DNA of 8,821 nucleotides, taken from Nitrososphaerota archaeon. Its GTDB lineage: Archaea; Thermoproteota; Nitrososphaeria; Nitrososphaerales; Nitrosopumilaceae. Position numbers and translations under genes: made by a program. Positions within the stretch are counted from its first letter, which is position 1. Each line of letters starts with the position of its first letter. Positions 1 to 4,953 of this stretch are shown one piece after another. The stretch covers positions 1 to 8,821 of the forward strand of contig JADFLN010000060.1 of NCBI GenBank assembly GCA_022564385.1, in the 5' to 3' direction. The notes beneath the pieces are model-generated. The model was not told where the DNA came from and ran no database searches. It saw only the letters and a program-made list of their open reading frames with translations.

Positions 1-835
1 GTTCTCTTCTGTGTTGTGACATGTCTCCTTCTATTGCTACTGCATTAAATTTTTCTTGATGGATGAATTTTGCAACATCTCTGGTTCTATATTTTGTTGA
101 ACAAAATACAATACATTGACGTTTAATTGGTTTGATAAAATCAATTAGATACTTGAATTTGTCTCTGTCTTTAATCACCAAAAATGATTGTTCTATTCCA
201 TCTCCACTAAGATCATCTGCACTTAACAGAAACTGTTTTGGATTATTTAGATATTCTTCAGAGAGTCTTAGAATCTCAGTTGGCATTGTTGCTGAATACA
301 ATGACATTACTCTGTCTTCTGGTGCTAAATCTAAAATAAATGAAATATCCTCAATGAATCCCATATCCAACATTGTGTCTGCTTCATCTAGAACAATATG
401 TGTGATATCTCTTAGTTCTATTGAACCTCTTTTGAGATGATCTATTAGTCTACCTGGTGTTGCAACGACAATCTCTACTCCTCTATCAAGAGCATCTAAC
501 TGGATTCCCATTCCTTGTCCTCCATAAACTGTTACTACTCTAATTTTGGTATATTTTCCAAATTTCTTTATTTCCGCGGTGATCTGCATTGCAAGCTCCC
601 TTGTTGGAGCCATGATCAGTCCCTGAATTCCTCTTTTTGGTTGAATTTTTTGTAGCATTGCTAATGCAAAAGCTGCAGTCTTACCAGAACCTGTATGAGC
701 TTGTCCTACAACATCCCTTCCTGCAAGGAGAACTGGAATTACTGCTTCTTGTATTGGAAATGGTTCTTCATATCCAAGATCCTTAATTCCTTTCAGTATG
801 TCTTTGTTTAATCCTAATTCTTCAAATTTTGTCAT
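1..835 (-). CDS. DEAD-box ATP-dependent RNA helicase, C-terminal part missing at window edge
   Basis: ATP-dependent RNA-unwinding enzyme of superfamily 2, cytoplasmic, acting on structured RNA in ribosome assembly, translation or decay. The frame reads back from an ATG at 833-835 for 278 codons and runs off the left edge. Motifs are in family order: Q-motif region around residues 22-30 (GYEEPFPIQ), motif I AHTGSGKT at 46-53, Ia PTRELA at 77-82, GG at 105-106, Ib TPGR at 126-129, II DEAD at 150-153, III SAT at 181-183, IV IVFCSTK at about 242-248. RecA domain 1 is complete and domain 2 has just begun; the motif VI HRxGRxxR arginines lie outside the window. Nothing is broken in the visible part. 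It resembles bacterial and archaeal DeaD/RhlE-type helicases, but the subfamily cannot be fixed without the C-terminus. It is downstream of the DsbA-like gene on the same strand, 103 bp away, with its own promoter and an unusually long leader. Confidence 0.95.
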   Translation of the reverse strand, partial: MTKFEELGLNKDILKGIKDLGYEEPFPIQEAVIPVLLAGRDVVGQAHTGSGKTAAFALAMLQKIQPKRGIQGLIMAPTRELAMQITAEIKKFGKYTKIRVVTVYGGQGMGIQLDALDRGVEIVVATPGRLIDHLKRGSIELRDITHIVLDEADTMLDMGFIEDISFILDLAPEDRVMSLYSATMPTEILRLSEEYLNNPKQFLLSADDLSGDGIEQSFLVIKDRDKFKYLIDFIKPIKRQCIVFCSTKYRTRDVAKFIHQEKFNAVAIEGDMSQHRRE

Positions 836-850
836 TTTATTTTCTTCTCT

Positions 851-879
851 TAAGCAATGACGATAAAGCTCATTGCTTA
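851..879 (-). promoter_or_regulatory. Perfect hairpin in the helicase mRNA leader, with a competing alternative stem
   Basis: TAAGCAATGA at 851-860 is the exact reverse complement of 870-879, giving a 10-bp stem with a 9-nt loop. It lies 16 nt upstream of the helicase ATG, so it would be in the 5' leader. A second pairing, 856-862 with 882-888 (AATGACG/CGTCATT, 7 bp), shares bases with the first and excludes it. The structure is seen directly. A role in controlling helicase translation or transcript elongation is inference. Confidence 0.5.
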
Positions 880-918
880 CCCGTCATTATTCCGATGTTT
901 GCGCTCTCGATTAAGGTC

Positions 919-925
919 TAATAAA
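919..925 (-). promoter_or_regulatory. TATA-like box for the helicase gene
   Basis: On the minus strand this reads TTTATTA. Transcription starting about 26 nt downstream would begin near 895, leaving a leader of about 60 nt before the helicase ATG. That is much longer than for the other genes in the window. No other candidate box lies closer to the ATG. Confidence 0.45.
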
Positions 926-938
926 CGCTTGTTATTTT

Positions 939-1745
939 TTACAAACCTAATTGAATATCAATGATTTTTTTGAAACTATCGAATGGTTGGGCTCCCATCA
1001 ACTCAACATATCCTATTTGATCATTTCCTACAAAGAATCCGGGCGTTCCTGAAACTCCATAATCTCTCCCATCATCAAGATCTTTTCTGATTTCTTCAAT
1101 ATACTTTCCACTTGTAAGACATGAATCAAATACTTCTTGCTCTAATTGGATTTTTGTGGCATATTGACTAAACAAAGATAGTGCATCAGCAGTTTTTTGT
1201 TTACTCCATTCATTTTGTTTTTCAAATAACATATCATGCATCTCTTTGAATTTACCTTGTTCATTTGCACATTCTGATGCAACTGCTGCAGGTACAGCAT
1301 TTGGATGAATACTTTGAATTGGATAATCTCTAAAAACTAGTTTAACTTTTCCTGGTTCTATGTATTCCTCATAAATTAATGGAAGTGTCTGAGTGTAGAA
1401 TCTTGCACAAAATGGACATTGAAAATCTGAAAATTCAATTATTGTAATTGGTGCATCTGGATTTCCAATAATTGGATCATTATCTACTGATATTTTCATT
1501 GTAAGATTTGATTGCTTTGTAGGTAATTGATTTTGTAATATTTTGAGTTCCAATTTAGCAATTGCAGCTTCAAGATCCTCTTCCGAAATTTGATTTGAGT
1601 TTAGATTTGTTATATATGAACCTGCAAAAAATGCTGCAACTCCTATTACTACAATTAGTCCTATAACCAATCCATTAAATGTTGATTTTTTCACAAATAT
1701 TTTTTCATTATTATTTTGATTTAATTCAAAATCATCAGAACTCAT
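939..1745 (-). CDS. Membrane-anchored DsbA-like thiol-disulfide oxidoreductase
   Basis: Thioredoxin-fold protein of the DSBA family (BdbD-like), expected to make or isomerise disulfides in exported proteins outside the membrane. With ATG 1743-1745 it has 268 residues. A short polar N-terminus is followed by one transmembrane anchor at about 24-45, a linker that may be helical (about 55-75), and the thioredoxin domain from about 85. The active site is CPFC at 110-113 in the context FSDFQCPFC. The cis-proline loop is GTP at 233-235, followed by GFFVG. An extra cysteine pair, C159 and C209, lies in the helical insertion and may form a structural disulfide. A TTG 15 bp upstream (1758-1760) would add five residues. 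I prefer the ATG because the TATA box GTATACTA is 24 nt upstream of it, fitting a leaderless mRNA. Thaumarchaea often carry several such paralogues, so the exact client is unknown. Confidence 0.9.
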   Translation of the reverse strand: MSSDDFELNQNNNEKIFVKKSTFNGLVIGLIVVIGVAAFFAGSYITNLNSNQISEEDLEAAIAKLELKILQNQLPTKQSNLTMKISVDNDPIIGNPDAPITIIEFSDFQCPFCARFYTQTLPLIYEEYIEPGKVKLVFRDYPIQSIHPNAVPAAVASECANEQGKFKEMHDMLFEKQNEWSKQKTADALSLFSQYATKIQLEQEVFDSCLTSGKYIEEIRKDLDDGRDYGVSGTPGFFVGNDQIGYVELMGAQPFDSFKKIIDIQLGL

Positions 1746-1764
1746 TTGAATTTGTTCCAAAGTC

Positions 1765-1772
1765 TAGTATAC
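1765..1772 (-). promoter_or_regulatory. TATA box for the DsbA-like gene
   Basis: Minus-strand GTATACTA is centred about 24 nt upstream of the ATG at 1745. This favours that ATG over the upstream TTG at 1760 and implies a leaderless transcript. Confidence 0.5.
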
Positions 1773-1824
1773 TTATTCGTATTGGCAAATTTTACAATAG
1801 TAATTGATGATTGAGAAATTTAAA

Positions 1825-1898
1825 AGCCAATGACGGGATCTGAACCCATGACCTGCTGATTACAAATCAGCTGCTCTACCAGGCTGAGCTACATTGGC
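1825..1898 (-). tRNA. tRNA-Thr (anticodon UGU)
   Basis: This is a complete 74-nt cloverleaf without an intron. The acceptor stem GCCAATG/CATTGGC is perfect (7 bp). The D stem is GCTC/GAGC with a 9-nt loop containing the GG pair. The anticodon stem is GCTGA/TCAGC with loop TTTGTAA, giving anticodon UGU (reads ACA, threonine). The variable loop is 5 nt. The T stem ATGGG/CCCGT includes one U-G pair. The discriminator base is U, and CCA is not encoded, as is usual in archaea. One oddity is the T loop TTCAGAT: position 58, almost always A, is G here, and A sits at 57. The gene stands alone between two protein genes with its own promoter. Confidence 0.96.
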
Positions 1899-1923
1899 AC
1901 GAACTAAAATGAAATTTTTCAGG

Positions 1924-1929
1924 TTTAAA
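1924..1929 (-). promoter_or_regulatory. TATA box for tRNA-Thr
   Basis: Palindromic TTTAAA is centred about 28 nt upstream of the mature tRNA 5' end at 1898, the expected distance for an archaeal promoter whose transcript starts at or just before the tRNA. Confidence 0.55.
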
Positions 1930-1990
1930 GTGTTACCTGCGGTTTATCTAAAAGAATATTTTATCTTAAACTAATCAAATTAACAGTCAG

Positions 1991-1998
1991 TTTATAAT
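1991..1998 (+). promoter_or_regulatory. TATA box for the two-helix membrane protein gene
   Basis: TTTATAAT is centred about 27 nt before the ATG at 2022, predicting a leaderless transcript. It overlaps the left edge of the palindrome at 1996-2009. Confidence 0.6.
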
Positions 1999-2009
1999 AT
2001 TGCAATATT
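1996..2009. promoter_or_regulatory. 14-bp perfect palindrome between TATA box and start: candidate operator
   Basis: AATATTGCAATATT equals its own reverse complement. It overlaps the last three bases of the TATA box and ends about 12 bp before the predicted transcription start. A dimeric repressor bound here would block TBP/TFB or RNA polymerase. In AT-rich DNA such a palindrome can arise by chance, so position is the main support. Confidence 0.35.
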
Positions 2010-2021
2010 TTGATACTTTTT

Positions 2022-2258
2022 ATGAGAATAAAATACATCGCACCAACTAGGCTAAAGGTTCTGATGATGATGTTTTTTGGAACAGGCATTATGGGTATCA
2101 TTATAGGATTGGCCATTGCTCCTGCTGGGAACATGAAGATGATTCTTACTTTAATGGGGGTAATTAATTTTGGACTGGGTGCATTTTTTACATTTACTTT
2201 TTTAACACAGACTCGTAATGAACCTGATAAAAGAAAGAAAAGAAGAAAAGAGAACTAG
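2022..2258 (+). CDS. Small two-helix membrane protein, function unknown
   Basis: A 78-residue protein with a basic N-terminus, two hydrophobic helices (about 12-32 and 38-61) joined by a short Pro/Gly turn (APAGN), and a highly charged tail rich in Lys, Arg and Glu (KRKKRRKEN). By the positive-inside rule both ends would be cytoplasmic, making a helical hairpin. The first helix is rich in methionine and glycine. I do not recognise a named family; it resembles short conserved membrane proteins of Nitrosopumilus-like archaea. A TTG start at 2010 would add four residues, but the TATA spacing and the better start codon favour ATG 2022. The gene is divergent from tRNA-Thr. Nothing downstream is close enough to suggest an operon, since arginine decarboxylase follows after 152 bp with its own TATA box. 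Confidence 0.75.
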   Translation: MRIKYIAPTRLKVLMMMFFGTGIMGIIIGLAIAPAGNMKMILTLMGVINFGLGAFFTFTFLTQTRNEPDKRKKRRKEN

Positions 2259-2377
2259 ACCTCTTATTGCAAAATGTATTGTGTGATGATGATTGATTAT
2301 ATTTGTCGTAAATATGTTTGAACAACACATTGCTAATTTATTAAATCAATTATGAAAAACACTTCTCTCAATTAACG

Positions 2378-2385
2378 TATAAATA
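2378..2385 (+). promoter_or_regulatory. TATA box for arginine decarboxylase
   Basis: TATAAATA, the closest match to the archaeal consensus in the window, is centred about 29 nt upstream of the ATG at 2411. It predicts a leader of only a few bases and fits independent, fairly strong transcription. Confidence 0.65.
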
Positions 2386-2410
2386 ATGACTTCCTTTCAT
2401 CAATTCAGAA

Positions 2411-2962
2411 ATGTTTGATTTTGTAGCCAAGAACCTATTCTTAACAAAAGGTAAAGGCATTCATGAAGATAGATTGACAAGTTTTGAATATGCTCTAAGG
2501 GATGCTGGAATAGCAGGAACAAATCTTGTGTTGATTTCAAGTATATTTCCACCAAATGCTAAATTAATCTCTAGAAAGGATGGTCTAAAAAAAATTAAAC
2601 CGGGACAGATTCTATTCACAATTTATTCAAAGAACCAAACTAATGAACCACATAGAATGTGTGCTGCATCTGTAGGTATTGCACAACCCAAAGATAGGAG
2701 TAGATATGGCTACCTATCGGAATACGAGTCTTTTGGTCAAAATGAAACACAAGCAGGTGATTATGCTGAAGACATTGCAGCACAAATGCTGGCATCTTCC
2801 TTGGGAATTCCATTTGATATTGATAAAAATTGGGATGAAAAAAGGCAACAGTGGTTAATTTCAGGCCAAATCATTAACACTCGTAACATTACTCAATCAG
2901 CAAGGGGTGACAAGGATGGTAAATGGACAACTGTATTTGCAGCAGCTGTGCTCTTATTGTAA
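2411..2962 (+). CDS. pdaD: Pyruvoyl-dependent arginine decarboxylase
   Basis: Converts arginine to agmatine and CO2, the entry step of polyamine synthesis in many archaea and the source of agmatine for modifying the tRNA-Ile2 wobble base. The 183-residue length is near the family norm. The proenzyme cuts itself at the Ser-Ser bond in LISSIFPP (S43-S44), leaving a small beta chain (1-43) and an alpha chain (44-183) whose first serine becomes the pyruvoyl cofactor. Known family members form (alpha-beta)3 trimers. Other family hallmarks are N49 after IFPP, the segment SVGIAQP at 87-93, GYLSEYE at 100-106 (E104 is my guess for the conserved acid, by motif position only), and the hydrophobic C-terminal strand TTVFAAAVLLL. 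The gene is intact with a clear TATA box. Its stop codon directly abuts the convergent neighbour's stop with no spacer, so the two transcripts' 3' ends must overlap. Confidence 0.94.
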   Translation: MFDFVAKNLFLTKGKGIHEDRLTSFEYALRDAGIAGTNLVLISSIFPPNAKLISRKDGLKKIKPGQILFTIYSKNQTNEPHRMCAASVGIAQPKDRSRYGYLSEYESFGQNETQAGDYAEDIAAQMLASSLGIPFDIDKNWDEKRQQWLISGQIINTRNITQSARGDKDGKWTTVFAAAVLLL

Positions 2963-4120
2963 TTATTTTTTGTATCCTTTAAGATAATACATTGCAGCTG
3001 CGATTGATACTATTGAAATTATAATCACTACAACAATTGATTCGTCAAACTCAATTTTTTCAGATTGTATAGTTTGAAGTTGTGTTCCACCTAGTGAAAA
3101 TTTTAGTTCTTCCTTATTTACTGATAATTTATCTCCAAAAATATATTTTCCTTGAATTCTTTGCCCTTCTTCAGGATCAAAAACCCATCCTTCTATTGAA
3201 AGGTCTGTCGGAATTTTTTCATTATCGATAATTTGTGTTGGAATAATATTCCCATTGATATCTGAAACATTTGTATTTTCAGGTGACAGAATTACTACTT
3301 GAATAATAGAATTCAATGGATAAAATCCGGATGCAAAATAATTTGATCTCTTAAGATTTTCAACTTTGAGGAATTCTAATGGACTAATTTCAGAAATTGT
3401 TGAGGCTTTATTTGGATAATCAATTGATAATTTTAATTGTAAAAGTGATTTTGAATCCAATGGAATTAAAGAAAATGTCATTTTTGAGTTTTCTTCAAAT
3501 GATAAATTCTTTGCAACATCATAGAATCCTCCTCCGTCTCTAATAATTTTTGGAATAAGTATTACTGAAATCTTTTCATACATTGAATTGGTGTCTTCCA
3601 TCGGCATTGTATAAATTGCTGAAACTATACCTCTACCAGAAACCACCCCTGATGTTTCTAGTGCTTTATTTAACTCATCATTACTGTGTAGGAAAACAGA
3701 ATTGAATTTGGCATCTGTATCAAATGCCTGGTTAATTTCATCAATGTATAATTCAGCAATTTCTTTTGTAGAATCTTGAATTGCAATAATACCCTTGTCT
3801 GCAGGATTTCTTTCTACATTAATCAAAATACATGATTGGTTTACCACTCCTAGAATGCATTGATCCTGATTCGTTAAAATTATGGCTTTTATCCTCTTGT
3901 CTTCTCTGATTTTTTGCTCCAATTCTGCTGGAATTCTGATTTCTTGAATGCTAGTACTTTGTAATGTAATTGATGCTGTAATCTTTTGAGATATGCTCTT
4001 GTCTATAATTATTTGTGCAGTTTCCTGAAAAGTTGCAAGACTTACTTCTTGTGAATAGGCATAATCTGCTGAAATTCCAATTAATGTAATCAATGATAAA
4101 AAAAGTATCTTTTTCCGCAT
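2963..4120 (-). CDS. Exported single-span membrane protein, function unknown
   Basis: A 385-residue type I membrane protein. It has an N-terminal signal peptide (MRKK, then a hydrophobic core at about 5-17, likely cut near residue 23 in AYSQE). A long extracytoplasmic part of alternating strands follows, then one transmembrane helix at about 361-380 and a short basic tail ending KGYKK. Residues 25-160 look like an alpha/beta domain with two cysteines, C88 and C97 (C-x8-C), that could form a disulfide, perhaps through the DsbA-like enzyme nearby. Residues 185-350 look beta-rich. I see no catalytic motif and no named family; it resembles conserved hypothetical envelope proteins of thaumarchaea. 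It is divergent from a membrane protein gene 146 bp away and convergent with pdaD. The ATG lies about 28 nt from an AT box, fitting a leaderless start. Confidence 0.85.
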   Translation of the reverse strand: MRKKILFLSLITLIGISADYAYSQEVSLATFQETAQIIIDKSISQKITASITLQSTSIQEIRIPAELEQKIREDKRIKAIILTNQDQCILGVVNQSCILINVERNPADKGIIAIQDSTKEIAELYIDEINQAFDTDAKFNSVFLHSNDELNKALETSGVVSGRGIVSAIYTMPMEDTNSMYEKISVILIPKIIRDGGGFYDVAKNLSFEENSKMTFSLIPLDSKSLLQLKLSIDYPNKASTISEISPLEFLKVENLKRSNYFASGFYPLNSIIQVVILSPENTNVSDINGNIIPTQIIDNEKIPTDLSIEGWVFDPEEGQRIQGKYIFGDKLSVNKEELKFSLGGTQLQTIQSEKIEFDESIVVVIIISIVSIAAAMYYLKGYKK

Positions 4121-4143
4121 AAGATGTCACACTAAAAATGAAA

Positions 4144-4151
4144 TTATTAAA
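4144..4151 (-). promoter_or_regulatory. TATA-like box for the exported single-span protein
   Basis: Minus-strand TTTAATAA is centred about 28 nt upstream of the ATG at 4120, giving an almost leaderless transcript. Confidence 0.4.
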
Positions 4152-4235
4152 TTTACTCTTATTTCATACATTTAGAAATACTATGATTAGATGAACTTTT
4201 TTTGTTTTCTTTACAAAAATGCATTATCTACTAAC

Positions 4236-4241
4236 TAATAT
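4236..4241 (+). promoter_or_regulatory. Weak TATA-like box for the five-helix membrane protein
   Basis: TAATAT is centred about 28 nt upstream of the ATG at 4267. It is a poor consensus match; the spacing is the main support, and no Shine-Dalgarno sequence precedes the ATG. The rest of the 146-bp divergent spacer is AT-rich, including T-runs near 4197-4203, with no other structure I can support. Confidence 0.3.
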
Positions 4242-4266
4242 TCTCTTTTACACAAATTTTAGTTAA

Positions 4267-4839
4267 ATGGCTCTGATTACATTTCTTGTTGATATTTTTC
4301 AAGATCCAGTTCTTCAATTGATTACAGTTTTGAGCGCTTCTGCTATTGGTATATTTCAAGGAATTATTCTAGGACGAGCCATTCTTGTGAGATTCCCCCG
4401 TCTACAAAATCACATAAAAACAGTATCGATTACTTTGTTTATAATATTTTTAGCAAATGCTGTTTTGAGTGTTCCACGGTTTTCTTCTCCTGAAAAAATT
4501 GACCTATCAAATTTACCCGTAGGAAGTACTGGTGAAGTTACCTCTTCACTCTTTTTGATTTTTGGAATGAATACTGGATTTCTAACTGTACTAGCTATTT
4601 CTGTTACTGTGATGACTTTTGTTCTTCTAAAATATACAAATATCCATGGAATGGCAAAAGCATTTGTTTTCTTTTTTAGTTTAATTCTTTTATTATTTAC
4701 AGGTCTAAGTAGATTTACAGATCTTACCCCTAGTACATTTGAAGTACTTTTGTATTTTCTTTATCAGCTAGGGATCACAATTGGTATTTTAGCTGGAACA
4801 ATCAGAAAAATAAAACCAAAAAAATTGGACCTTAAATAA
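4267..4839 (+). CDS. Polytopic membrane protein with about five helices, function unknown
   Basis: A 190-residue integral membrane protein. Hydrophobic segments are at about 14-38, 50-70, 92-120, 126-148 and 158-182, and it ends in a basic tail (RKIKPKKLDLK) likely in the cytoplasm. A polar loop at about 70-90 (PRFSSPEKIDLSNLP) is the longest non-membrane part. There are few charged residues in the helices, no histidine or cysteine cluster, and no transporter signature I recognise. The helices contain several Gly, Thr and Ser residues, and one conserved-looking stretch is GIFQGIILGRAIL at about 28-40. It may be a thaumarchaeal membrane protein of unknown role. It is divergent from the exported single-span protein; a shared function is possible but unsupported. 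Downstream, before convergent pepF, lies a strong RNA hairpin that could end this transcript. Confidence 0.8.
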   Translation: MALITFLVDIFQDPVLQLITVLSASAIGIFQGIILGRAILVRFPRLQNHIKTVSITLFIIFLANAVLSVPRFSSPEKIDLSNLPVGSTGEVTSSLFLIFGMNTGFLTVLAISVTVMTFVLLKYTNIHGMAKAFVFFFSLILLLFTGLSRFTDLTPSTFEVLLYFLYQLGITIGILAGTIRKIKPKKLDLK

Positions 4840-4848
4840 TTTCAAACG

Positions 4849-4855
4849 TTTAAAT
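4849..4855 (+). promoter_or_regulatory. TATA-like box upstream of the structured RNA region
   Basis: TTTAAAT lies 10 bp after the membrane protein's stop. Transcription about 26 nt downstream would begin near 4877-4880, just before the structured segment. This raises the possibility of a separate small RNA gene in place of a 3' UTR structure. Confidence 0.3.
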
Positions 4856-4876
4856 CAGATTATCAATGCTTGGATT

Positions 4877-4940
4877 CTGACATCGAATTCAAACCGTTCG
4901 GGGAACAAGCTGGCAGTCCATGCGTTGGACTGTCAGCCCC
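4877..4940 (+). ncRNA. Candidate structured small RNA or 3'-UTR hairpin
   Basis: GCTGGCAGTCCA at 4909-4920 pairs with TGGACTGTCAGC at 4926-4937 over 12 bp around a 5-nt loop (TGCGT). On the plus-strand RNA the single non-Watson-Crick position is G-U; on the minus-strand RNA it would be a C-A mismatch, so plus is the likely sense strand. GGG at 4901-4903 can extend the stem with CCC at 4938-4940, leaving a 5-nt bulge (AACAA). An alternative fold pairs CTGACA at 4877-4882 with TGTCAG at 4931-4936 and encloses two small hairpins (CGAA/TTCG at 4884-4900 and GTCCA/TGGAC). Local G+C is far above the AT-rich surroundings, a known mark of structured RNAs in AT-rich archaea. It could be a terminator-like 3' end, a processing site or an independent RNA. 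I do not recognise the family. Confidence 0.45.
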
Positions 4941-4946
4941 ATTATT

Positions 4947-4952
4947 AAAAAA
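4947..4952 (-). terminator. Oligo-T terminator after pepF
   Basis: On the minus strand a T6 run begins one base after the pepF TAG stop. Archaeal RNA polymerase terminates at such T-tracts without needing a hairpin. Confidence 0.4.
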
Positions 4953-4953
4953 T

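Noticed and set aside
132..440. 102-codon plus-strand frame opposite the helicase
   Set aside because: Antisense shadow of a gene with all DEAD-box motifs; the product has no recognisable features.
2274..2321. 16-codon micro-frame upstream of arginine decarboxylase
   Set aside because: It lies upstream of the pdaD TATA box, so it would not be in that mRNA, and it has no other support.
4881..4945. tRNA-like or permuted tRNA in the structured intergenic region (GGACTGTCA resembles a tRNA-Asp anticodon arm, TTCAAAC a T loop)
   Set aside because: The putative anticodon stem has two mismatches, the T-like loop is 9 nt in place of 7, and no acceptor stem forms.
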